Origin: Diorhabda sublineata
Lineage: Eukaryota > Arthropoda > Insecta > Coleoptera > Chrysomelidae
Length of the DNA: 64,000 nucleotides
Assembly (NCBI RefSeq): GCF_026230105.1
Contig: NW_026614177.1
Span: 310,001-374,000 of the forward strand
Direction of reading: 5' to 3'
The position numbers and the translations under genes were made by a program. The first letter of the stretch is position 1. The number at the start of each line of letters is the position of its first letter. Below, piece after piece: positions 26,459 through 40,000 of this stretch. The notes under the pieces are model-generated. The model did no database searches. It was not told the DNA's origin and saw only the letters and a program-made list of their open reading frames with translations.

Positions 26459-28810
26459 TTCAAATTAGGAAGATAGACTTTGAAAATTCTCAATTATTAC
26501 AAAGTGACAGTTGACCTCAATGGGCTTCAATCGATGTTATTCGATGATATCTGACAAAGTTAGATGCAAACTCACTCAAATATATGAGAAATGTTGAAAT
26601 TCGACCTCAAATTAGGAAGGTAGACTTTGGAAATTTTCAATTATTACAAAGTGACAGTTGACCTCAATGGGCTTCAATCGATGTTATTCGATGATATCTG
26701 ACAAAGTTAGATACAAACTCACTCAAATATATGAGAAATGTTGAAATTCGACCTCAAATTAGGAAGGTAGACTTTGAAAATTCTCAATTATTACAAAGTG
26801 ACAGTTGACCTCAATGGGCTTCAATCGATGTTATTCGATGATATCTGACAAAGTTAGATGCAAACTCACTCAAATATATGAGAAATGTTGGAATTCGACT
26901 TCAAATTAGGAAGGTAGACTTTGGAAATTTTCAATTATTATAAAGTGACAGTTGACCTCAATGGGCTTCAATCGATGTTATTCGATGATATCTGACAAAG
27001 TTAGATGCAAACTCACTCAAATATATGAGAAATGTTGAAATTCGACTTCAAATTAGGAAGATAGACTTTGAAAATTCTCAATTATTACAAAGTGACAGTT
27101 GACCTCAATGGGCTTCAATCGATGTTATTCGATGATATCTGACAAAGTTAGATGCAAACTCACTCAAATATATGAGAAATGTTGAAATTCGACCTCAAAT
27201 TAGGAAGGTAGACTTTGGAAATTTTCAATTATTACAAAGTGACAGTTGACCTCAATGGGCTTCAATCGATGTTATTCGATGATATCTGACAAAGTTAGAT
27301 ACAAACTCACTCAAATATATGAGAAATGTTGAAATTCGACCTCAAATTAGGAAGGTAGACTTTGAAAATTTTCAATTATTACAAAGTGACAGTTGACCTC
27401 AATGGGCTTCAATCGATGTTATTCGATGATATCTGACAAAGTTAGATGCAAACTCACTCAAATATATGAGAAATGTTGAAATTCGACCTCAAATTAGGAA
27501 GGTAGACTTTGGAAATTTTCAATTATTATAAAGTGACAGTTGACCTCAATGGGCTTCAATCGATGTTATTCGATGATATCTGACAAAGTTAGATGCAAAC
27601 TCACTCAAATATATGAGAAATGTTGAAATTCGACTTCAAATTAGGAAGATAGACTTTGAAAATTCTCAATTATTACAAAGTGACAGTTGACCTCAATGGG
27701 CTTCAATCGATGTTATTCGATGATATCTGACAAAGTTAGATGCAAACTCACTCAAATATATGAGAAATGTTGAAATTCGACCTCAAATTAGGAAGGTAGA
27801 CTTTGGAAATTTTCAATTATTACAAAGTGACAGTTGACCTCAATGGGCTTCAATCGATGTTATTCGATGATATCTGACAAAGTTAGATACAAACTCACTC
27901 AAATATATGAGAAATGTTGAAATTCGACTTCAAATTAGGAAGATAGACTTTGAAAATTTTCAATTATTACAAAGTGACAGTTGACCTCAATGGGCTTCAA
28001 TCGATGTTATTCGATGATATCTGACAAAGTTAGATGCAAACTCACTCAAATATATGAGAAATGTTGAAATTCGACCTCAAATTAGGAAGGTAGACTTTGA
28101 AAATTTTCAATTATTACAAAGTGACAGTTGACCTCAATGGGCTTCAATCGATGTTATTCGATGATATCTGACAAAGTTAGATGCAAACTCACTCAAATAT
28201 ATGAGAAATGTTGAAATTCGACTTCAAATTAGGAAGATAGACTTTGAAAATTCTCAATTATTACAAAGTGACAGTTGACCTCAATGGGCTTCAATCGATG
28301 TTATTCGATGATATCTGACAAAGTTAGATGCAAACTCACTCAAATATATGAGAAATGTTGAAATTCGACCTCAAATTAGGAAGGTAGACTTTGGAAATTT
28401 TCAATTATTACAAAGTGACAGTTGACCTCAATGGGCTTCAATCGATGTTATTCGATGATATCTGACAAAGTTAGATACAAACTCACTCAAATATATGAGA
28501 AATGTTGAAATTCGACTTCAAATTAGGAAGATAGACTTTGAAAATTTTCAATTATTACAAAGTGACAGTTGACCTCAATGGGCTTCAATCGATGTTATTC
28601 GATGATATCTGACAAAGTTAGATGCAAACTCACTCAAATATATGAGAAATGTTGAAATTCGACCTCAAATTAGGAAGGTAGACTTTGAAAATTTTCAATT
28701 ATTACAAAGTGACAGTTGACCTCAATAGGCTTCAATCGATGTTATTCGATGATATCTGACAAAGTTAGATACAAACTCACTCAAATATATGAGAAATGTT
28801 GAAATTCGAC
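26459..28810 (+). repeat. HOR zone 5: 4-monomer (588 bp) HOR, four copies
   Basis: The copies begin at 26459, 27047, 27635 and 28223. The ttctcaa marker unit (g of gaaaattctc at 26482, 27070, 27658 and 28246) is always followed 147 bp later by a ggt/ttggaaatt unit carrying gatac. The third and fourth units come in two versions. In copies 1-2 they are a ctc/ggt unit plus a ttggaaatt unit with attataaag. In copies 3-4 they are a plain ttc/gat unit plus a ctc/ggt unit. The series thus looks like two successive doublings. It is the shortest regular HOR in the window. Confidence 0.88.
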
Positions 28811-31800
28811 TTCAAATTAGGAAGATAGACTTTGAAAATTTTCAATTATTACAAAGTGACAGTTGACCTCAATGGGCTTCAATCGATGTTATTCGATGAT
28901 ATCTGACAAAGTTAGATGCAAACTCACTCAAATATATGAGAAATGTTGAAATTCGACCTCAAATTAGGAAGGTAGACTTTGAAAATTCTCAATTATTACA
29001 AAGTGACAGTTGACCTCAATGGGCTTCAATCGATGTTATTCGATGATATCTGACAAAGTTAGATGCAAACTCACTCAAATATATGAGAAATGTTGAAATT
29101 CGACTTCAAATTAGGAAGATAGACTTTGAAAATTTTCAATTATTACAAAGTGACAGTTGACCTCAATGGGCTTCAATCGATGTTATTCGATGATATCTGA
29201 CAAAGTTAGATACAAACTCACTCAAATATATGAGAAATTTTGGAATTCGACTTCAAATTAGGAAGATAGACTTAAAAAATTTTCAATTATTACAAAGTGA
29301 CAGTTAACCTCAATGGGCTTCAATCGATGTTATTCGATGATATCTGACAAAGTTAGATGCAAACTCACTCAAATATATGAGAAATGTTGGAATTCGACCT
29401 CAAATTAGGAAGGTAGACTTTGAAAATTTTCAATTATTACAAAGTGACAGTTGACCTCAATGGGCTTCAATCGATGTTATTCGATGATATCTGACAAAGT
29501 TAGAGGCAAACTCACTCAAATATATGAGAAATGTTGAAATTCGACTTCAAATTAGGAAGATAGACTTTGAAAATTCTCAATTATTACAAAGTGACAGTTG
29601 ACCTCAATGGGCTTCAATCGATGTTATTCGATGATATCTGACAAAGTTAGATGCAAACTCACTCAAATATATGAGAAATTTTGGAATTCGACTTCAAATT
29701 AGGAAGATAGACTTAAAAAATTTTCAATTATTACAAAGTGACAGTTAACCTCAATGGGCTTCAATCGATGTTATTCGATGATATCTGACAAAGTTAGATG
29801 CAAACTCACTCAAATATATGAGAAATGTTGGAATTCGACCTCAAATTAGGAAGGTAGACTTTGAAAATTTTCAATTATTACAAAGTGACAGTTGACCTCA
29901 ATGGGCTTCAATCGATGTTATTCGATGATATCTGACAAAGTTAGATGCAAACTCACTCAAATATATGAGAAATGTTGAAATTCGACTTCAAATTAGGAAG
30001 ATAGACTTTGAAAATTCTCAATTATTACAAAGTGACAGTTGACCTCAATGGGCTTCAATCGATGTTATTCGATGATATCTGACAAAGTTAGATGCAAACT
30101 CACTCAAATATATAAGAAATGTTGGAATTCGACTTCAAATTAGGAAGATAGACTTCGGAAATTTTCAATTATTACAAAGTGACAGTTGACCTCAATGGGC
30201 TTCAATCGATGTTATTCGATGATATCTGACAAAGTTAGATGGAAACTTACTCAAATATATGAGAAATGTTGAAATTCGACTTCAAATTAGGAAGATAGAC
30301 TTCGGAAATTTTCAATTATTACAAAGTGACAGTTGACCTCAATGGGCTTCAATCGATGTTATTCGATGATATCTGACAAAGTTAGATGCAAACTTACTCA
30401 AATATATGAGAAATGTTGAAATTCGACCTCAAATTAGGAAGATAGACTTTGAAAATTTTCAATTATTACAAAGTGACAGGTGACCTCAATGGGCTTCAAT
30501 CGATGTTATTCGATGACATCTGACAAAGTTAGATGCAAACTCACTCAAATATATGAGAAATGTTGAAATTCGACTTCAAATTACGAAGATAGACTTTGAA
30601 AATTTTCAATTATTACAAAGTGACAGTTGACCTCAATGGGCTTCAATCGATGTTATTCGATGATATCTGACAAAGTTAGATGCAAACTCACTCAAATATA
30701 TGAGAAATGTTGAAATTCGACTTCAAATTAGGAAGATAGACTTTGAAAATTCTCAATTATTACAAAGTGACAGTTGACCTCAATGGGCTTCAATCGATGT
30801 TATTCGATGATATCTGACAAAGTTAGATGCCAGCTCACTCAAATATATAAGAAATGTTGGAATTCGACTTCAAATTAGGAAGATAGACTTTGAAAATTTT
30901 CAATTATTACAAAGTGACAGTTGACCTCAATGGGCTTCAATCGATGTTATTCGATGATATCTGACAAAGTTAGATACAAACTCACTCAAATATATCAGAA
31001 ATGTTGGAATTCGACTTCAAATTAGGAAGATAGACTTTGAAAATTTCCATTTATTACAAAGTGACAGTTGACCTCAATGGGCTTCAATCGATGTTATTCG
31101 ATGATATCTGACAAAGTTAGATGCAAACTCACTCAAATATATGAGAAATGTTGAAATTCGACTTCAAATTAGGAAGATAGACTTTGAAAATTCTCAATTA
31201 TTACAAAGTGACAGTTGACCTCAATGGGCTTCAATCGATGTTATTCGATGATATCTGACAAAGTTAGATGCAAACTCACTCAAATATATGAGAAATGTTG
31301 AAATTCGACTTCAAATTAGGAAGATAGACTTTGAAAATTTTCAATTATTACAAAGTGACAGTTGACCTCAATGGGCTTCAATCGATGTTATTCGATGATA
31401 TCTGACAAAGTTAGATGCAAACTCACTCAAATATATGAGAAAAGTTGAAATTCGACCTCAAATTAGGAAGGTAGACTTTGAAAATTTTCAATTATTACAA
31501 AGTGACAGTTGACCTCAATGGGCTTCAATCGATGTTATTCGATGATATCTGACAAAGTTAGATGCAAACTCACTCAAATATATGAGAAATGTTGAAATTC
31601 GACTTCAAATTAGGAAGATAGACTTTGAAAATTCTCAATTATTACAAAGTGACAGTTGACCTCAATGGGCTTCAATCGATGTTATTCGATGATATCTGAC
31701 AAAGTTAGATGCAAACTCACTCAAATATATAAGAAATGTTGGAATTCGACTTCAAATTAGGAAGATAGACTTTGAAAATTCTCAATTATTACAAAGTGAC

Positions 31801-34396
31801 AGTTGACCTCAATGGGCTTCAATCGATGTTATTCGATGATATCTGACAAAGTTAGATGCAAACTCACTCAAATATATGAGAAATGTTGAAATTCGACCTC
31901 AAATTAGGAAGGTAGACTTTGGAAATTTTCAATTATTACAAAGTGACAGTTGACCTCAATGGGCTTCAATCGATGTTATTCGATGATATCTGACAAAGTT
32001 AGATACAAACTCACTCAAATATATGAGAAATGTTGTAATTCGACTTCAAATTAGGAAGATAGACTTTGAAAATTTTCAATTATTACAAAGTGACAGTTGA
32101 CCTCAATGGGCTTCAATCGATGTTATTCGATGATATCTGACAAAGTTAGATGCAAACTCACTCAAATATATGAGAAATGTTGAAATTCGACCTCAAATTA
32201 GGAAGGTAGACTTTGAAAATTTTCAATTATTACAAAGTGACAGTTGACCTCAATGGGCTTCAATCGATGTTATTCGATGATATCTGACAAAGTTAGATGC
32301 AAACTCACTCAAATATATGAGAAATGTTGAAATTCGACTTCAAATTAGGAAGATAGACTTTGAAAATTTTCAATTATTACAAAGTGACAGTTGACCTCAA
32401 TGGGCTTCAATCGATGTTATTCGATGATATCTGACAAAGTTAGATACAAACTCACTCAAATATATGAGAAATTTTGGAATTCGACTTCAAATTAGGAAGA
32501 TAGACTTAGAAAATTTTCAATTATTACAAAGTGACAGTTAACCTCAATGGGCTTCAATCGATGTTATTCGATGATATCTGACAAAGTTAGATACAAACTC
32601 ACTCAAATATATGAGAAATGTTGTAATTCGACTTCAAATTAGGAAGATAGACTTTGAAAATTTTCAATTATTACAAAGTGACAGTTGACCTCAATGGGCT
32701 TCAATCGATGTTATTCGATGATATCTGACAAAGTTAGATGCAAACTCACTCAAATATATGAGAAATGTTGAAATTCGACCTCAAATTAGGAAGGTAGACT
32801 TTGAAAATTTTCAATTATTACAAAGTGACAGTTGACCTCAATGGGCTTCAATCGATGTTATTCGATGATATCTGACAAAGTTAGATGCAAACTCACTCAA
32901 ATATATGAGAAATGTTGAAATTCGACTTCAAATTAGGAAGATAGACTTTGAAAATTTTCAATTATTACAAAGTGACAGTTGACCTCAATGGGCTTCAATC
33001 GATGTTATTCGATGATATCTGACAAAGTTAGATACAAACTCACTCAAATATATGAGAAATTTTGGAATTCGACTTCAAATTAGGAAGATAGACTTAGAAA
33101 ATTTTCAATTATTACAAAGTGACAGTTAACCTCAATGGGCTTCAATCGATGTTATTCGATGATATCTGACAAAGTTAGATGCAAACTCACTCAAATATAT
33201 GAGAAATGTTGGAATTCGACCTCAAATTAGGAAGGTAGACTTTGAAAATTTTCAATTATTACAAAGTGACAGTTGACCTCAATGGGCTTCAATCGATGTT
33301 ATTCGATGATATCTGACAAAGTTAGAGGCAAACTCACTCAAATATATGAGAAATGTTGAAATTCGACTTCAAATTAGGAAGATAGACTTTGAAAATTCTC
33401 AATTATTACAAAGTGACAGTTGACCTCAATGGGCTTCAATCGATGTTATTCGATGATATCTGACAAAGTTAGATGCAAACTCACTCAAATATATGAGAAA
33501 TGTTAAAATTCGACTTCAAATTAGGAAGATAGACTTTGAAAATTCTCAATTATTACAAAGTGACAGTTGACCTCAATGGGCTTCAATCGATGTTATTCGA
33601 TGATATCTGACAAAGTTAGATGCAAACTCACTCAAATATATAAGAAATGTTGGAATTCGACTTCAAATTAGGAAGATAGACTTTGAAAATTTTCAATTAT
33701 TCCAAAGTGACAGTTGACCTCAATGGGCTTCAATCGATGTTATTCGATGATATCTGACAAAGTTAGATACAAACTCACTCAAATATATAAGAAATGTTGG
33801 AATTCGACTTCAAATTAGGAAGATAGACTTTGAAAATTTTCAATTATTACAAAGTGACAGTTGACCTCAATGGGCTTCAATCGATGTTATTCGATGATAT
33901 CTGACAAAGTTAGATACAAACACACTCAAATATATAAGAAATGTTGTAATTCGACTTCAAATTAGAAAGATAGACTTTGAAAATTTTCAATTATTACAAA
34001 GTGACAGTTGACCTCAATGGGCTGCAATCGATGTTATTCGATGATATCTGACAAAGTTAGATGCAAACTCACTCAAATATATGAGAAATGTTGAAATTCG
34101 ACTTCAAATTAGGAAGATAGACTTCGGAAATTTTCAATTATTACAAAGTGACAGTTGACCTCAATGGGCTTCAATCGATGTTATTCGATGATATCTGACA
34201 AAGTTAGATACAAACACACTCAAATATATAAGAAATGTTGTAATTCGACTTCAAATTAGAAAGATAGACTTTGAAAATTTTCAATTATTACAAAGTGACA
34301 GTTGACCTCAATGGGCTTCAATCGATGTTATTCGATGATATCTGACAAAGTTAGATGCAAACTTACTCAAATATATGAGAAATGTTGAAATTCGAC
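28811..34396 (+). repeat. mixed satellite stretch with 2-, 3- and 4-monomer local duplications
   Basis: There are thirty-eight monomers. Visible local duplications are: 441 bp (3 units) with cttaaaaaatt at 29271 and 29712; 588 bp (4 units) with ttgtaattcg at 32033 and 32621 and the gacttag unit at 32505 and 33093; and 294 bp (2 units) with gatacaaacacac at 33913 and 34207, each followed by the rare attagaaag. The gttagagg marker at 25824, 29499 and 33321 gives looser spacings of 25 and 26 monomers. A zone-4-like series (gacttcgg twice, gacaggtgacc, then gatgccagc) is present at about 30100-30900 but lacks the gactatg unit. There is no non-satellite sequence. Confidence 0.8.
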
Positions 34397-37300
34397 CTCA
34401 AATTAGGAAGATAGACTTTGAAAATTTTCAATTATTACAAAGTGACAGGTGACCTCAATGGGCTTCAATCGATGTTATTCGATGACATCTGACAAAGTTA
34501 GATGCAAACTCACTCAAATATATGAGAAATGTTGAAATTCGACTTCAAATTAGGAAGATAGACTATGAAAATTTTCAATTATTACAAAGTGACAGTTGAC
34601 CTCAATGGGCTTCAATCGATGTTATTCGATGATATCTGACAAAGTTAGATACAAACTCACTCAAATATATAAGAAATGTTGGAATTCGACTTCAAATTAG
34701 GAAGATAGACTTTGAAAATTCTCAATTATTACAAAGTGACAGTTGACCTCAATGGGCTTCAATCGATGTTATTCGATGATATCTGACAAAGTTAGATGCC
34801 AGCTCACTCAAATATATAAGAAATGTTGGAATTCGACTTCAAATTAGGAAGATAGACTTTGAAAATTTTCAATTATTACAAAGTGACAGTTGACCTCAAT
34901 GGGCTTCAATCGATGTTATTCGATGATATCTGACAAAGTTAGATACAAACTCACTCAAATATATCAGAAATGTTGGAATTCGACTTCAAATTAGGAAGAT
35001 AGACTTTGAAAATTTCCAATTATTACAAAGTGACAGTTGACCTCAATGGGCTTCAATCGATGTTATTCGATGATATCTGACAAAGTTAGATGCAAACTCA
35101 CTCAAATATATGAGAAATGTTGAAATTCGACCTCAAATTAGGAAGGTAGACTTTGAAAATTTTCAATTATTACAAAGTGACAGTTGACCTCAATGGGCTT
35201 CAATCGATGTTATTCGATGATATCTGACAAAGTTAGATGCAAACTCACTCAAATATATGAGAAATGTTGAAATTCGACTTCAAATTAGGAAGATAGACTT
35301 TGAAAATTTTCAATTATTACAAAGTGACAGTTGACCTCAATGGGCTTCAATCGATGTTATTCGATGATATCTGACAAAGTTAGATGCAAACTCACTCAAA
35401 TATATGAGAAAAGTTGAAATTCGACCTCAAATTAGGAAGGTAGACTTTGAAAATTTTCAATTATTACAAAGTGACAGTTGACCTCAATGGGCTTCAATCG
35501 ATGTTATTCGATGATATCTGACAAATTTAGATGCAAACTCACTCAAATATATAAGAAATGTTGAAATTCGACTTCAAATTAGGAAGATAGACTTTGAAAA
35601 TTTCCAATTATTACAAAGTGACAGTTGACCTCAATGGGCTGCAATCGATGTTATTCGATGATATCTGACAAAGTTAGATGCAAACTCACTCAAATATATG
35701 AGAAATGTTGAAATTCGACTTCAAATTAGGAAGATAGACTTTGAAAATTCTCAATTATTACAAAGTTACAGTTGACCTCAATGGGCTTCAATGGATGTTA
35801 TTCGATGATATCTGACAAAGTTAGATGCAAACTCACTCAAATATATAAGAAATGTTGAAATTCGACTTCAAATTAGGAAGATAGACTTTGAAAATTTTCA
35901 ATTATTACAAAGTGACAGTTGACCTCAATGGGCTGCAATCGATGTTATTCGATGATATCTGACAAAGTTAGATGCAAACTCACTCAAATATATGAGAAAT
36001 GTTGAAATTTGACTTCAAATTAGGAAGATAGACTTTGAAAATTTTCAATTAACACAAAGTGACAGTTGACCTCAATGGGCTTCAATCGATGTTATTCGAT
36101 GATATCTGACAAAGTTAGATGCAAACTCACTCAAATATATAAGGAATGTTGGAATTCGACTTCAAATTAGGAAGATAGACTTTGAAAATTTTTAATTATT
36201 ACAAAGTGACAGTTGACCTCAATGGGCTTCAATGGATGTTATTCGATGATATCTGACAAAGTTAGATGCAAACTCACTCAAATATATAAGAAATGTTGAA
36301 ATTCGACTTCAAATTAGGAAGATAGACTTTGAAAATTTTCAATTATTACAAAGTGACAGTTGACCTCAATGGGCTGCAATCGATGTTATTCGATGATATC
36401 TGACAAAGTTAGATGCAAACTCACTCAAATATATGAGAAATGTTGAAATTCGACTTCAAATTAGGAAGATAGACTTTGAAAATTCTCAATTATTACAAAG
36501 TGACAGTTGACCTCAATGGGCTTCAATCGATGTTATTCGATGATATCTGACAAAGTTAGATGCCAGCTCACTCAAATATATAAGAAATGTTGGAATTCGA
36601 CTTCAAATTAGGAAGATAGACTTTGAAAATTTTCAATTATTACAAAGTGACAGTTGACCTCAATGGGCTTCAATCGATGTTATTCGATGATATCTGACAA
36701 AGTTAGATGCAAACTCACTCAAATATATGAGAAATGTTGAAATTCGACTTCAAATTAGGAAGATAGACTTTGAAAATTCTCAATTATTACAAAGTGACAG
36801 TTGACCTCAATGGGCTTCAATCGATGTTATTCGATGATATCTGACAAAGTTAGATGCCAGCTCACTCAAATATATAAGAAATGTTGGAATTCGACTTCAA
36901 ATTAGGAAGATAGACTTTGAAAATTTTCAATTATTACAAAGTGACAGTTGACCTCAATGGGCTTCAATCGATGTTATTCGATGATATCTGACAAAGTTAG
37001 ATGCAAACTCACTCAAATATATGAGAAAAGTTGAAATTCGACCTCAAATTAGGAAGGTAGACTTTGAAAATTTTCAATTATTACAAAGTGACAGTTGACC
37101 TCAATGGGCTTCAATCGATGTTATTCGATGATATCTGACAAAGTTAGATGCAAACTCACTCAAATTTATAAGAAATGTTGAAATTCGACTTCAAATTAGG
37201 AAGATAGACTTCGGAAATTTTCAATTATTACAAAGTGACAGGTGACCTCAATGGGCTTCAATCGATGTTATTCGATGACATCTGACAAAGTTAGATGCAA

Positions 37301-40000
37301 ACTCACTCAAATATATGAGAAATGTTGAAATTCGACTTCAAATTAGGAAGATAGACTTCGGAAATTTTCAATTATTACAAAGTGACAGTTGACCTCAATG
37401 GGCTTCAATCGATGTTATTCGATGATATCTGACAAAGTTAGATGCAAACTTACTCAAATATATGAGAAATGTTGAAATTCGACCTCAAATTAGGAAGATA
37501 GACTTTGAAAATTTTCAATTATTACAAAGTGACAGGTGACCTCAATGGGCTTCAATCGATGTTATTCGATGACATCTGACAAAGTTAGATGCAAACTCAC
37601 TCAAATATATGAGAAATGTTGAAATTCGACTTCAAATTAGGAAGATAGACTATGAAAATTTTCAATTATTACAAAGTGACAGTTGACCTCAATGGGCTTC
37701 AATCGATGTTATTCGATGATATCTGACAAAGTTAGATACAAACTCACTCAAATATATAAGAAATGTTGGAATTCGACTTCAAATTAGGAAGATAGACTTT
37801 GAAAATTCTCAATTATTACAAAGTGACAGTTGACCTCAATGGGCTTCAATCGATGTTATTCGATGATATCTGACAAAGTTAGAGGCAAACTCACTCAAAT
37901 ATATGAGAAATGTTGAAATTCGACTTCAAATTAGGAAGATAGACTTTGAAAATTCTCAATTATTACAAAGTGACAGTTGACCTCAATGGGCTTCAATCGA
38001 TGTTATTCGATGATATCTGACAAAGTTAGATACAAACTCACTCAAATATATAAGAAATGTTGGAATTCGACTTCAAATTAGGAAGATAGACTTTGAAAAT
38101 TCTCAATTATTACAAAGTGACAGTTGACCTCAATGGGCTTCAATCGATGTTATTCGATGATATCTGACAAAGTTAGATGCCAGCTCACTCAAATATATAA
38201 GAAATGTTGGAATTCGACTTCAAATTAGGAAGATAGACTTTGAAAATTTTCAATTATTACAAAGTGACAGTTGACCTCAATGGGCTTCAATCGATGTTAT
38301 TCGATGATATCTGACAAAGTTAGATACAAACTCACTCAAATATATCAGAAATGTTGGAATTCGACTTCAAATTAGGAAGATAGACTTTGAAAATTTCCAA
38401 TTATTACAAAGTGACAGTTGACCTCAATGGGCTTCAATCGATGTTATTCGATGATATCTGACAAAGTTAGATGCAAACTCACTCAAATATATGAGAAATG
38501 TTGAAATTCGACTTCAAATTAGGAAGATAGACTTTGAAAATTTTCAATTATTACAAAGTGACAGTTGACCTCAATGGGCTTCAATCGATGTTATTCGATG
38601 ATATCTGACAAAGTTAGATGCAAACTCACTCAAATATATGAGAAAAGTTGAAATTCGACCTCAAATTAGGAAGGTAGACTTTGAAAATTTTCAATTATTA
38701 CAAAGTGACAGTTGACCTCAATGGGCTTCAATCGATGTTATTCGATGATATCTGACAAAGTTAGATGCAAACTCACTCAAATATATAAGAAATGTTGAAA
38801 TTCGACTTCAAATTAGGAAGATAGACTTTGAAAATTTTCAATTATTACAAAGTGACAGTTGACCTCAATGGGCTGCAATCGATGTTATTCGATGATATCT
38901 GACAAAGTTAGATGCAAACTCACTCAAATATATGAGAAATGTTGAAATTCGACTTCAAATTAGGAAGATAGACTTTGAAAATTCTCAATTATTACAAAGT
39001 TACAGTTGACCTCAATGGGCTTCAATGGATGTTATTCGATGATATCTGACAAAGTTAGATGCAAACTCACTCAAATATATAAGGAATGTTGGAATTCGAC
39101 TTCAAATTAGGAAGATAGACTTTGAAAATTTTTAACTATTACAAAGTGACAGTTGACCTCAATGGGCTTCAATGGATGTTATTCGATGATATCTGACAAA
39201 GTTAGATGCAAACTCACTCAAATATATAAGAAATGTTGAAATTCGACTTCAAATTAGGAAGATAGACTTTGAAAATTTTCAATTATTACAAAGTGACAGT
39301 TGACCTCAATGGGCTGCAATCGATGTTATTCGATGATATCTGACAAAGTTAGATGCAAACTCACTCAAATATATGAGAAATGTTGAAATTCGACTTCAAA
39401 TTAGGAAGATAGACTTTGAAAATTCTCAATTATTACAAAGTGACAGTTGACCTCAATGGGCTTCAATCGATGTTATTCGATGATATCTGACAAAGTTAGA
39501 TGCCAGCTCACTCAAATATATAAGAAATGTTGGAATTCGACTTCAAATTAGGAAGATAGACTTTGAAAATTTTCAATTATTACAAAGTGACAGTTGACCT
39601 CAATGGGCTTCAATCGATGTTATTCGATGATATCTGACAAAGTTAGATGCAAACTCACTCAAATATATGAGAAATGTTGAAATTCGACTTCAAATTAGGA
39701 AGATAGACTTTGAAAATTCTCAATTATTACAAAGTGACAGTTGACCTCAATGGGCTTCAATCGATGTTATTCGATGATATCTGACAAAGTTAGATGCCAG
39801 CTCACTCAAATATATAAGAAATGTTGGAATTCGACTTCAAATTAGGAAGATAGACTTTGAAAATTTTCAATTATTACAAAGTGACAGTTGACCTCAATGG
39901 GCTGCAATCGATGTTATTCGATGATATCTGACAAAGTTAGATGCAAACTCACTCAAATATATGAGAAATGTTGAAATTTGACTTCAAATTAGGAAGATAG
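34397..40000 (+). repeat. HOR zone 6: ~21-monomer duplication with monomer slippage
   Basis: Markers in the left half recur in the right half, but at offsets of 20, 21 or 22 monomers. gacaggtgacc at 34444 and 37531, and gactatg at about 34561 and 37648, are 3087 bp apart. gaaaagttg at 35408 and 38642, and caaagttac at 35761 and 38995, are 3234 bp apart. The fffused t-run unit gaaaattttta at 36184 and 39124 is 2940 bp apart. The duplication therefore gained and lost whole monomers after it formed, or the copies came from slightly different parents. An extra gacttcgg/gacaggtgacc pair at 37200-37350 sits at the seam. Confidence 0.72.
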
